Assembly: GCA_947474995.1 (NCBI GenBank)
Contig: CANJNJ010000002.1
Coordinates: 1-64,000, forward strand
Direction of reading: 5' to 3'
From: Opitutaceae bacterium
GTDB lineage: Bacteria > Verrucomicrobiota > Verrucomicrobiia > Opitutales > Opitutaceae
DNA length: 64,000 bases
Position 1 is the stretch's first letter. Every line of letters begins with the position of its first letter. Positions 18,901-25,134 of this stretch are shown piece by piece. The position numbers and the translations under genes are program-made. Under the pieces are notes generated by a model. The model was given only the letters and a program-made list of their open reading frames with translations, made no database searches and was not told the DNA's origin.

Positions 18901-19143
18901 GGGATCAAATCGGGCAAAATGGTTGCGCCCGATGTTGTAGCCCGTCCCGCGCCGAAATGCCGAAAACTGCCCGCCGACCAGGAACTTGCCATCGAGCTGG
19001 GTCACCAACGCGAAAATGTTGCCGTCTACATTTGGATCGAATCCGTCCACGGCAGACGGCGTCTGAGCGACGGCGGCAGTCAGGAGGGCAAACGCGAAAA
19101 AAAATGGGCGCACTAGAGACCGGAAAGGCAACGCGAGGAGCAT
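12991..19143 (-). CDS. giant exported Delta-60 repeat protein with two C-terminal verrucomicrobial domains
   Basis: 2050 residues after a signal peptide (FFFAFALLTAAVA). From about residue 28 to 1640 it is an array of some 29 Delta-60 beta repeats with the consensus QPDGKILVGGSFT...RNRIARLNADGSLD..F.PN, probably forming propellers or a long solenoid. Two interruptions are visible: a roughly 75-residue insert after repeat 5 (about 18030-18290) and a fused repeat near GLQPSGSIMVGGSFG, as if two units collapsed. After a linker come two tandem domains of about 115 residues, each starting ARLVNLSTRG or SRLVNISSHG and containing LLRAVGPGL-type and TLPAGSYTIQV-type strands. No sorting signal or transmembrane anchor is seen. 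A surface or extracellular binding role is likely but unproven. Confidence 0.93.
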   Translation of the reverse strand: MLLALPFRSLVRPFFFAFALLTAAVAQTPSAVDGFDPNVDGNIFALVTQLDGKFLVGGQFSAFRRGTGYNIGRNHFARFDPSGAVDETFDPNPNGPVRAVLLQPDGKIIIGGEFTSLKPNGALTPTTRNRIARLNSNGSLDESFNPNLGGQILPQVYALLLQADGRIVVGGSFTSVQANGATAATTRNYILRLNVDGSLDAGFNPNPNSQVMALASHVDGKILVGGGFTRFQANGANESTNRNRIARLNPSGTVDSEFNPNADNGVNTIAVQRDGKILVGGFFTALRPPGNNDLVLAGSDAFSKLIDFFQQTHSGVSLTTAAGQNTFNAWAADVMKQFKVSAWADLPSDFANRYSANGTTPNAPLEITPTPRQHLVRLNIDGTIDPGFSSNAYGNVTVIAVQPDGGIVVGGSFTTVSSRGAPSATRNYLARFDPDGALDQGFNPGVNSSVSAIAFHPNGKLIVGGFFTAAQPPGSRTPILRNRLAQLNPDGSLDATFQIDTGGRPLASLVLPDGKVLIGGSFTSVGGSTHNYLARLNPDGSVDPTYNPSLNERVLVMALQPDGKAIIGGVFTTIGTDTREHLARLNADGTVDSEFNVSIDGQVGSLVLQSDGRILVGGSFSNLKPFKDATSTSRSNIVRLNADGSVDMGFDPTPNSSVTAIAVQPDGRILIGGTFLAFTPNGGNEVTANTAAFAAGKPTKTSTEPSVLRNNIARVGIDGKVDPTFDPNLTAQVNAIVVQSDGKIIIAGAFTGLQPTPIFTPPRRNRIARLNADGSLDLTFDPNADGNIFAMVQQADGKLIIGGAFTTLTPNGDTNWTLRKYVARLNTDGRVDPTFDLDLSEEAGNRVDSIFQMADSKLLIGGNFVSLQPVGSPARVPRRSLLRLNANGTLDPAFSTDAGGAAGGQIKALAVQADSKVIAVGTFSDLGGAKSLNIARFSAEGTPDASFSSVLSTDGIVNAVVIRPNGTLVASQLAGFAWLNRDGTFRTAFNPGPNPPIVGEVNAAAARSDGSVILGGAFASLSNPNSINLARFSSSGALFPDFYPSPNGVVTGIVVQPDDRVIIVGNFTAVGGVTRNRIARLNADGTLDGNYDPNFNSRINAIVAQSDGKVVVGGTFSGFTPAGVAVPTARAYIARVNTDGTVDTNYATIPNSSVTALAIQGDGKVIAGGTFSVVQSNSLTLIATRNYIVRLNPDGTVDSNFDPNLNGPVNTLVATPLGQIVVGGAFSTVQPNVTGRTASSPITRNNVVRVNSDGACDLSFDPNANGAVTTLALQSDGSVLLGGVFTTFQPSGTSVAVARNHLACVNGDGSLDLNFNPNLNGGVSFLAARPDGTVLIAGSFTGLQPSGSIMVGGSFGTIGGVGARNLAVLNDDGSVSSVFQPRPDGAVNAMLTLPDGRAIVAGAFTTLGGVARNRIARFNGDGSLDPAYNPNVNASVLALALQPDGKILVGGSFTTVGGQSRNSLVRLNDDGSLDPSFTSPGTLGGLAVRSIVVQADGRVVTISEGSGVRHILARVNTDGSADPTFPTIGSGSASFNALTLQSDGGLIVAGDFLTLSGASVSRLARLNANGSVDTSFNPGPSGGVTALALQPDGRLVIGGGFVNVGGISRISLARLSVTSTATQTLSVSANRTTVTWSRTGTGGELSATAFEQSSDRRTWSRLGTGSRVAGTANWQVSVPALPSSGTFYVRVRGLAPSSGGTSSGIFEAMREFNFASPVSASESLGDAEINATIPARAAAPVIAVAPVGDLKVSGPTSVTGSRADVSAPDVSPTEATAGSVNESARLVNLSTRGNVTADSPLVLGFAVAGSEARPMLVRAIGPALQAFGVSDALIGTSLEVFDAAGRRVAVNQGWSGSPDLAQAAARTGAFPLVVGSADSAALVTLSPGIYTVQVKETTGRSGVALAEIYDAGTGNDSRLVNISSHGATGEGSSALISGFAIAGTGSSQMLLRAVGPGLTGFSTSTFATDPNIVLFDSSGRELGRNDNWNSGASQLSTAAASAGAFPLASGSKDAAVLTTLPAGSYTIQVGAGAGTTGAALLEIYEVPSGR

Positions 19144-19523
19144 GTAGGGAATGAGGCGTAAGAGCGAAACGGTCTAGAGGGCTGCAGGCAAGGGAAACGA
19201 CGCTGGGGTTCGAGGTTCCTCAAAGCAAGCGGCGGCTCGCAAATTGGGCGTTTTTTAGGTCGAAAGGGGCAAGAAGCATCGAGCTTGGGTAAGAGTGCGA
19301 CTGGGGGAACCGGTTCCGTAAAATACACCTGCGTCTCTCCGGACGGAGCCTAGCGCGCTCTGGCTGGGGGGGTCTGAACCTTTATTTTCCACGAAAACAC
19401 GCTCCGGCGCCGCCGGATTATGACACGCCAACGAGCTCGGAAACCGGGAGACTTTCCCGCCTAGCCGGGGTTCGCCGCAGAGATCAAATCGCCGCCGGGC
19501 TTGCGAAATGCCGTTCCGAACGC
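19144..19523. other. 380-base divergent intergenic region
   Basis: This lies between the divergent Delta-60 and peroxiredoxin genes. It should contain both promoters, but I could not single out a convincing -35/-10 pair. A G-rich run (CTGGGGGGGTCTGAACC, near 19362) is the only notable feature. Confidence 0.5.
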
Positions 19524-20054
19524 ATGCTGCGCCCCGCTATGAAATTCCGCCCCACCCTCGTTCTCATGTCCTTGTTCTCGCTTCTCTTCGGTTTGGCAAA
19601 AGCCGAGGCCCTAAAAATTGGCGATCAGGCCCCGGTAATTTCCGGGGTCACCGACGCCGGCACCACGCTGAACCTCGGCGACGTCTACAAGAAAAATAAT
19701 TACACCCTCGTCTGGTTCTATCCGAAGGCCCTGACCGGCGGCTGCACCAAACAGGGCTGCTCGCTCCGCGATGCCGGCGCCGAGTTGACCAAGAAAGGCG
19801 TGGCCGTGGTCGGAGTCAGCGTCGACGCCGTCGAAAAGCAAAAGGAATTCAAGGAAGTGAACCACTTCCCGTTCCCGCTGCTGGCCGATACCGACAAGAA
19901 GGTGATCAAGGCTTTTGGCCAGAACTCGTTGGTGGTCGCCAGCCGTGAGGCCTATCTGGTCAACCGGGAAGGCAAAGTCGTGTATCACGACGAGAAGCAA
20001 ACCGACAAACAGGCCGAGATGGTGCTCGCGTTTTTGAATTCGCAAAAGGGCTGA
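19524..20054 (+). CDS. exported peroxiredoxin (BCP/AhpC-TSA type)
   Basis: 176 residues. A signal peptide (LVLMSLFSLLFGLAKA) precedes a thioredoxin-fold peroxidase. FYPKALTGGCTKQGC carries the peroxidatic Cys74 and a resolving Cys79 five residues later, as in atypical 2-Cys BCP enzymes. VVGVSVDAVEKQKEF and FPLLADTDKKVIKAFG complete the fold. It should reduce peroxides in the periplasm. A second ATG at 19539 gives a slightly shorter signal peptide. The gene stands alone and ends in a strong terminator. Confidence 0.92.
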   Translation: MLRPAMKFRPTLVLMSLFSLLFGLAKAEALKIGDQAPVISGVTDAGTTLNLGDVYKKNNYTLVWFYPKALTGGCTKQGCSLRDAGAELTKKGVAVVGVSVDAVEKQKEFKEVNHFPFPLLADTDKKVIKAFGQNSLVVASREAYLVNREGKVVYHDEKQTDKQAEMVLAFLNSQKG

Positions 20055-20081
20055 ACGCCGGCCAACCGGAACATTTTTCCG

Positions 20082-20112
20082 GGAGCGCGTGGCTGACACG
20101 CGCTCCTTTTTT
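20082..20112 (+). terminator. rho-independent terminator of the peroxiredoxin gene
   Basis: Perfect 9-bp stem GGAGCGCGT (20082-20090) / ACGCGCTCC (20098-20106), 7-base loop, then six T residues at 20107-20112, 28 bases past the stop codon. Confidence 0.9.
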
Positions 20113-20149
20113 GTGTCCGCGGGACGCGGTCATCGCGCCCACACCGGCG

Positions 20150-21082
20150 CTACAGCTCGTCGTCCGGACTCGAACTGAGCGCAGAGGCGCGGGGATCTTC
20201 CCGCACGCGGGCAAGCCAGTCCAAAATCAGCGGGTCGCCCGCCGTGGCCTCCATCGGCCAAGGTGCCGCCACGAGATCGATGAGATGCAAGGAGCCTTCC
20301 GGCGCGCGCACGAAATTTCGCGCGTGCAAATCCCCCACCAGCCACGCCCGTCCGCCCAGGAAGAACAGCCGCGGATGGTCCCGGTTCGCCCGCAGGAACC
20401 GCGACGGGATTTCGATCAAGCCCTCTGGCAATCGGGTCGACATGTCATCACCCTGCGGCAGCGGCTCACCGAGGGTCTGCTTGGCCACAATGATCCCTTC
20501 GGGCGTGGCCGCCACGACTTCGGTCGCCATGCCGCCCAGCGCATGAATGAGCAGAAGCTTCTCCAGCAACGCGCCGTAGGTGCCGAGTCCGGCCTCGGCC
20601 AGCAACCGCGACTCGTGGCCCCCGCGAAAGCCAAACGCGCTTCCGATTTTCTTTTCCTCGCGCGGGAGATAGAATTTGTAGACGGAACCATCCGCTTCGG
20701 CCGCGAAAGCCCACGCTTCCACGCCGCCACCGACCCGGCGCAGGAGCGCGTTGGATTCTTCGAGCGGATTTTCCACATCCGCCGCAAACCCGAAATCCTC
20801 CAGTCGCCGCAGCGGGAGGAGCGCCCGCCAGACCCGGATGGCGTCACCCAACGCGGCCCATTCGGCGCCCGCGGACTCGAGCAGACTTACTTCGTCTTCC
20901 GCAAGGAGGACGAGATCGCGGTCTGAATCTGCGCGGAGACCGCATTTTTCTGCCGCCGCGCCGAGGCCAGCGAGCGCCGCCAATCGTCGCTCGTGATCGT
21001 CTTGAAGAGCGGCTCGGTCGCGGACGGGCGGGTGACTGCGTCCGCGGATGCGGGTGGGTTTTCCGGTGAAGGTATCGTGCAT
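20150..21082 (-). CDS. hypothetical protein with kinase-like catalytic motif
   Basis: 310 residues from the ATG at 21080-21082 (20 more codons are open upstream). The mid-region has a lysine in a strand (SVYKFYLPREEKK), and the C-terminal third has VGDLHARNFVRAPEGSLHLIDLV. That resembles the catalytic loop (HxDxHxxN) and metal-binding IDxxxA of aminoglycoside-phosphotransferase and polyvalent kinase-like folds, although the first conserved histidine is absent (VGDLHARN). A distant kinase-fold phosphotransferase is the best guess; the substrate is unknown. The N-terminal helix (AALAGLGAAAEKCGLRAD) is unassigned. No signal peptide. Confidence 0.7.
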   Translation of the reverse strand: MHDTFTGKPTRIRGRSHPPVRDRAALQDDHERRLAALAGLGAAAEKCGLRADSDRDLVLLAEDEVSLLESAGAEWAALGDAIRVWRALLPLRRLEDFGFAADVENPLEESNALLRRVGGGVEAWAFAAEADGSVYKFYLPREEKKIGSAFGFRGGHESRLLAEAGLGTYGALLEKLLLIHALGGMATEVVAATPEGIIVAKQTLGEPLPQGDDMSTRLPEGLIEIPSRFLRANRDHPRLFFLGGRAWLVGDLHARNFVRAPEGSLHLIDLVAAPWPMEATAGDPLILDWLARVREDPRASALSSSPDDEL

Positions 21083-21169
21083 GAATCCGCCATGGCCAAA
21101 ATTCGATCCCCTCACGGTGAAAAGCAAAGTCCTTTTGCCCACAATCTATTCGCAGGCCCCCGGATCGGC

Positions 21170-21250
21170 TTTGTCATCCATTAGATGACAAATACCCCCG
21201 ACGCTCCTGCGGGAAATCAAAACCCGGTTTGTCATCTAATGGATGACAAA
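21170..21250. repeat. inverted pair of the TTGTCATC palindrome (copies 2 and 3)
   Basis: TTTGTCATCCATTAGATGAC (plus AAA; 21170-21192) and its exact reverse complement (21228-21250) face each other across 35 bases, in the gap between the kinase-like gene and the SDR gene. Each unit is itself an imperfect palindrome. The set can therefore fold as two small hairpins or one long one. Confidence 0.75.
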
Positions 21251-21314
21251 CCCGCGCAGGCTCCGCCGCCAGCACCCCACCCGGCCGCCACCGTCGCGCG
21301 GGCGCGCGTGCCGC

Positions 21315-22088
21315 TCACAGCGCGGCGAGCATCCCGCCGTCAACGGCCAGGATTTGCCCGTTGACGAAGTCCGAAGCCCGCGAGGCGAGGAACACTGCCG
21401 CGCCCACCAGCTCCTCCGGTCGTCCCCACCGGCCCGCCGGGGTGCGCTTGCACACCCACGCGTTAAACTCGGCGTTCTCCACCAGCGGGCGATTGAGCTC
21501 GGTTAGAAAATAGCCCGGCGCGATGCCGTTCACCTGCAGGCCGTGCTTCGCCCACTCGACCGCCATGGCCCGCGTCAACATTTTCAATCCGCCTTTGGCC
21601 GACGCGTAGTTGGCAATCGTCGGGCGGGCAACGTCGCTCATCAGGGAGCAGATATTGATGATCTTGCCGGCGCCACGGGCAATCATCCGCGGGCCGACCG
21701 CGCGGGCGACGAGAAACGCGCTCGTCAGATTTCCGTCGATGACCGCCCGCCATTGCTCCTCCGTCATCTCGGCGAGCGGGGCGCGGCGATGAATCCCCGC
21801 GTTGTTGACCAGAATGTCCAGCGGCGCCACTTCGGTTTCGATCCGAGCCACTTCCCGCTGGGCCGCCGCGCCGTCCGTGACGTCGAAGACCGCCGTTTCC
21901 ACCCGCACGCCCTCGGCCCGCAAGGTGGCGGCCGCTCCCGCCAGTTTCTTGGCGTCGCGCCCATTGAGGACCACCGTCGCCCCCGCCTGCGCAAGTCCGC
22001 GGGCGATGGCGAAACCAAGACCCTGACCCGAGCCCGTTACGAGCGCCGTGCGCCCATGCAGGTCAAAAAGTGGATTTCCTTCAGCCAT
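21315..22088 (-). CDS. SDR family oxidoreductase (gluconate 5-dehydrogenase / KduD-like)
   Basis: 257 residues. Classical short-chain dehydrogenase: TGSGQGLG cofactor loop (18-25), NNAG (95-98), catalytic Ser148, YASAK with Tyr161 and Lys165, and the C-terminal VNGQILAVDGG. Closest by pattern to gluconate 5-dehydrogenase and 2-deoxy-gluconate dehydrogenases, which interconvert keto sugar acids. I chose the ATG at 22086-22088; the frame is open 15 codons further. It is last in a minus-strand run of PIG-L, iolB and SDR, 61 bases after iolB, supporting a role in uronate or inositol breakdown. Confidence 0.9.
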   Translation of the reverse strand: MAEGNPLFDLHGRTALVTGSGQGLGFAIARGLAQAGATVVLNGRDAKKLAGAAATLRAEGVRVETAVFDVTDGAAAQREVARIETEVAPLDILVNNAGIHRRAPLAEMTEEQWRAVIDGNLTSAFLVARAVGPRMIARGAGKIINICSLMSDVARPTIANYASAKGGLKMLTRAMAVEWAKHGLQVNGIAPGYFLTELNRPLVENAEFNAWVCKRTPAGRWGRPEELVGAAVFLASRASDFVNGQILAVDGGMLAAL

Positions 22089-22149
22089 GCCCGACGCTGC
22101 GCCACATCCACCCCGCGAGGCAACGCCGATCAAATTTATCGACGGGCGC

Positions 22150-22998
22150 TTACTTGAATTTGTCCCGCATCGCCTGGATGCCGGGAATCTTGGCCATCAA
22201 ATGTCGATGCGGCGGCTCGAAATATTGCACCAGCGAACGCTGGTGTCGGCCCACCAGAATCGTGAAAACGTAGCCTTCGTGGCCGGGCGCACGCACCGTC
22301 GGATGATAGCCGTGGTCCACCAGAAAGGTATCGCCGTGCCGCGTCATCACGACCTTGGGCGCGCGGCCACCTCCTTCGGAATCGTATAAAAACTGCGCGC
22401 CAAAGCCCGACTCCGGCCGATAGCGGTAGTGGTAGATTTCCTCAAAATCGGTTTCCTGCGGCGGCCGCTCGGTGTCGTGCTTGTGCGGCGGATAGCCCGA
22501 CCAGCAACCCTCATCGCCGTAGAGTTCGCTGACCAGCAGCCGCCCGGCCCGGCCCGCCGCATTCTGACCGAGGATGTGAAAGATGCGCCGTCGCGAATGC
22601 GTGGCGGGAGAACCGATATCGACCATGTCGACCTCGGCAGGGGTGATGCGAAACGGCGCAAAAGGTTGCTCGCACCGGCCACCCGCGACGGCGACTTCCG
22701 TGCCGTCACGCAAGGCCCGGACGGTCACCCGCCGACTCGTCCCGCAATAAACCGAATCCGCCGGCCCGGCCCAAATGTTCGCGCGCCGGCCAACATTCTT
22801 GAAGACCTGCGCTCCCGCCGCGATTTCGGCGCGGCCCGAGAGCACGACACCCAACAGTTCGCAGCCCGGCACCGTGAGCGTCCGGGATTCCCCCGCCGCG
22901 AGCCGCAGCAGGTTAAAATAACTCAACGTCACGCCGTCGCGGCCGGGTGTGGCAATGGGTTGGTTGCGGTTGTCCCGCGCACGAATGAGATTGGTCAT
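22150..22998 (-). CDS. iolB: 5-deoxy-glucuronate isomerase (IolB)
   Basis: 282 residues of the KduI/IolB bicupin family. In inositol catabolism IolB converts 5-deoxy-glucuronate to 2-deoxy-5-keto-gluconate. Diagnostic segments are SELYGDEGCWSGYPPHKHD, with the metal-binding His pair, EEIYHYRYRPESGFG and FLVDHGYHPTVRAPGHEGY, which supply the Glu and final His ligands. Start ATG 22996-22998, with a GGGGGA stretch upstream. It follows the PIG-L gene by 26 bases. No other iol genes lie in the window, so the inositol role rests on family identity; uronate isomerisation is the alternative. Confidence 0.9.
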   Translation of the reverse strand: MTNLIRARDNRNQPIATPGRDGVTLSYFNLLRLAAGESRTLTVPGCELLGVVLSGRAEIAAGAQVFKNVGRRANIWAGPADSVYCGTSRRVTVRALRDGTEVAVAGGRCEQPFAPFRITPAEVDMVDIGSPATHSRRRIFHILGQNAAGRAGRLLVSELYGDEGCWSGYPPHKHDTERPPQETDFEEIYHYRYRPESGFGAQFLYDSEGGGRAPKVVMTRHGDTFLVDHGYHPTVRAPGHEGYVFTILVGRHQRSLVQYFEPPHRHLMAKIPGIQAMRDKFK

Positions 22999-23024
22999 GA
23001 AAGAATTCCCCCGGGCGCCGCGGT

Positions 23025-23882
23025 TTAACCGCCCATTTTCTCGAGCCGCGCGGCCACGTCGGCGCGCAACCGGTCGACATGCTGAAGCGCAAACTCCCTC
23101 GGTGAAAGCGCGTCGTTGGCGACCAACGGGGTGAGGTCGACCGCCCAGGTGACCGCCGTCGCCCGATCGACGGCGTGGGACGTGTGAAAGGTGGCATTCG
23201 CAGCGCGCCTTCCAAGGGTCGCGATGTCGTAGCGCTTGCCGCCGGTTATTTGGGAATCGAAGACTTGGATCAGTTCGAGCGCCAGGTCGGGTCGCGCACT
23301 GGCGTCGAGGCCCACCTTGTCGGGGTCGACCAGCCAATCGAGTCCGCGCCAACCTTCGCAGCCCAGCACCTGCCGAGGGCGCGCGTCGCGAGGCAGGGTT
23401 CGCAGGGCCTCGATGCAGCGCAGGAAAACCCCGACATGCGTGTCATGCTTGTCCGCCGGTTGGTGCAAGTAGACCACTTCCGGTCGGCACGCCGCGAAGA
23501 TCGCGATCAGATCGGCGCGCACTCCGGCGTGACCGGCCTGTTTCACGTCGGAGCTGGGATGGGCGAGTTGCAGCTGAAGATTGTAGCGGCCGAGCGCCGC
23601 CGCCTGCCGCTGCTCGTCCCGCCGCACTTTCTGCATCTCGACATCCGTCATCGCCGCGAAGCGTCCACTCCGCGGTGAGCCCGCACCGCTCGTAACCACG
23701 ACCCCCGTGAAATGTTTGTCCGCCCGCCCGTAACACTCGGCGATGCCGGCGTGGGCCATGATTTCAATGTCGTCCTGATGGGCCACCACGCAAAGGTGCG
23801 TGGTCCGCGCGAGAGCCTGATCCGGTGTCATCGGGCCGCTGGCGGGAACAAACACGTCGGCGTCAGGACGAGAAAATTTCAT
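23025..23882 (-). CDS. PIG-L/LmbE family deacetylase
   Basis: 285 residues. The zinc site AHQDDIE (34-40) near the N-terminus is the PIG-L hallmark. The third ligand is likely the His in YLHQPADKHDTH (AxxHxDH-like). Relatives de-N-acetylate GlcNAc-containing conjugates; many Verrucomicrobia-Planctomycetes members are uncharacterised. The ATG at 23880-23882 starts the domain. The open frame continues 83 codons upstream, but that part is the dispersed repeat at 23975-24164, so it is spurious. Leads the operon with iolB and SDR. Confidence 0.88.
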   Translation of the reverse strand: MKFSRPDADVFVPASGPMTPDQALARTTHLCVVAHQDDIEIMAHAGIAECYGRADKHFTGVVVTSGAGSPRSGRFAAMTDVEMQKVRRDEQRQAAALGRYNLQLQLAHPSSDVKQAGHAGVRADLIAIFAACRPEVVYLHQPADKHDTHVGVFLRCIEALRTLPRDARPRQVLGCEGWRGLDWLVDPDKVGLDASARPDLALELIQVFDSQITGGKRYDIATLGRRAANATFHTSHAVDRATAVTWAVDLTPLVANDALSPREFALQHVDRLRADVAARLEKMGG

Positions 23883-23974
23883 GCGGAAAAAATGGTGGGG
23901 AGAAGAATCGCTGGCAGCTTGCGGCGGATCAAGGGGTCGGACCAGCGCGAAGTGGTGCTCGAGGGCGGTGTCCG

Positions 23975-24164
23975 CGTGCAGCTGAAAGTTGAGAACTGAA
24001 AGCTGAAAGCGATGAACGCCGGGGCGAAATCGCTCTTTTTGGGCTGGGTTCGAGGCAAACTGATCCGTGACTCCCCATTCGCGGTCTACACCGCAGTTAA
24101 TTTTTTGCCTGCCTTGGCTTTCAACTTTCAACCTTCAACTCTCAACTGAATTTTTCCGGCTTAG
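23975..24164. repeat. dispersed 170-190-bp repeat family 3, copy A
   Basis: Begins CGTGCAGCTGAAAGTTGAG and ends CTCAACTGAATTTTTCCGGC; the ends are inverted copies of a GTTGAAA-rich sequence. The interior shares GCGATGAACGCCGGGG, AAATCGCTCTTTTTGGGC and GTTAATTTTTTGCCTG with copies B and C. The last bases include the stop codon of the nucleotidyltransferase gene. Each copy encodes, on the minus strand, a similar spurious peptide (RQKINCGV...NPAQKERF). Confidence 0.9.
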
Positions 24165-25066
24165 CCCCACAAGCGCGCGGGATATTTTCCCACCCGCACC
24201 AACTCGGCGAGGGCGGCCCGTACTCGGGGCCCATCCTCGCGATAAGTGACCCCAAACCAGCTGCTTTCGGTCGGCAAAATCCGGACCCGGGCCTCCCGGC
24301 GCGCGATCATCGCCGACACCGCCGTCGGAAGATAATACTCGGCTTTCAGGGGATCTGGCGGGGGTGCCGCAGCTCCATGCTGGGCGGTGAGGCCGGTGAA
24401 GAATTCTCGGAATTGGACGTCCAGCCGCGCGAGAACCGCGGGAGTGAATCCCCAGCAATTCATGGAAACAAATTCGTCGCCGGCGAACCGCCTGCCGGGA
24501 CCGACTTCCGCCGGCGTGATACTCGTCTGCTCCACGATCGATTTCAGCCCGCCGTCGCGGCCGACCGCGCAAACTCCCCGCGACACCCCACCGTGCTCGG
24601 ACAACGTCCGGGCCAGCTGGAAGCCCACCATCGCCATTTCGTCGTCCCGCGCCGCACGAAGAAAGTCCGCCAGTTTCACGAAAGAATCCGCGCCATAAAA
24701 ATCGTCGGCGTTGATCACGGCGAAATTCTCCCGCACCGCGTCGCGCACACACCAGGTGGCGTGCCCCGTGCCCCACGGCTTTTCGCGGGCCGCCGGCCGG
24801 ACAAATCCCGGGGGCAAAGCGTCGAGCGATTGAAACACATATCCCACCTCGATCTTTCCCGCGTAGCGCGCCCCGATCTTTTCGCGAAACAGCGCTTCGA
24901 AGTCCTGCCGAATGACAAACACCACGCGGGTGAAGCCAGCGCGCCGGGCGTCGTAGACCGCATAATCGAGCACCGTTTCACCGGACGGGCCGACGGGATC
25001 AATTTGCTTCAATCCGCCGTAGCGCGAACCCATCCCGGCAGCGAGAACAACGAGGGTAAAAGCCAT
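24161..25066 (-). CDS. sugar-phosphate nucleotidyltransferase family protein
   Basis: 301 residues. The N-terminal LAAGMGSRYGGLKQ (8-21) is the nucleotide-binding loop of NTP_transferase enzymes, with PWGTGHATW and VINADDFYG (metal-binding Asp) further on. Enzymes of this fold make NDP-sugars from sugar 1-phosphates; the sugar is not predictable here. The C-terminal third lacks the left-handed beta-helix of GlmU-type proteins. The stop codon lies inside repeat copy A. It is transcribed with, but 278 bases ahead of, the PIG-L gene. Confidence 0.87.
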   Translation of the reverse strand: MAFTLVVLAAGMGSRYGGLKQIDPVGPSGETVLDYAVYDARRAGFTRVVFVIRQDFEALFREKIGARYAGKIEVGYVFQSLDALPPGFVRPAAREKPWGTGHATWCVRDAVRENFAVINADDFYGADSFVKLADFLRAARDDEMAMVGFQLARTLSEHGGVSRGVCAVGRDGGLKSIVEQTSITPAEVGPGRRFAGDEFVSMNCWGFTPAVLARLDVQFREFFTGLTAQHGAAAPPPDPLKAEYYLPTAVSAMIARREARVRILPTESSWFGVTYREDGPRVRAALAELVRVGKYPARLWG

Positions 25067-25134
25067 CGCTGCGAGCAGAAGGAATTGTCATCCCCGGTCA
25101 ATCCACGAGGCACCCAAACGGATTCGCCCGGCCT

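Noticed and set aside
14126-19116. Long plus-strand frames opposite the Delta-60 gene
   Set aside because: They are periodic shadows of the repeats; they lack coding signals and a start context.
23883-24131. 83-codon N-terminal extension of the PIG-L gene
   Set aside because: It is encoded by dispersed repeat copy A, and near-identical peptides occur at copies B and C where no such gene follows.
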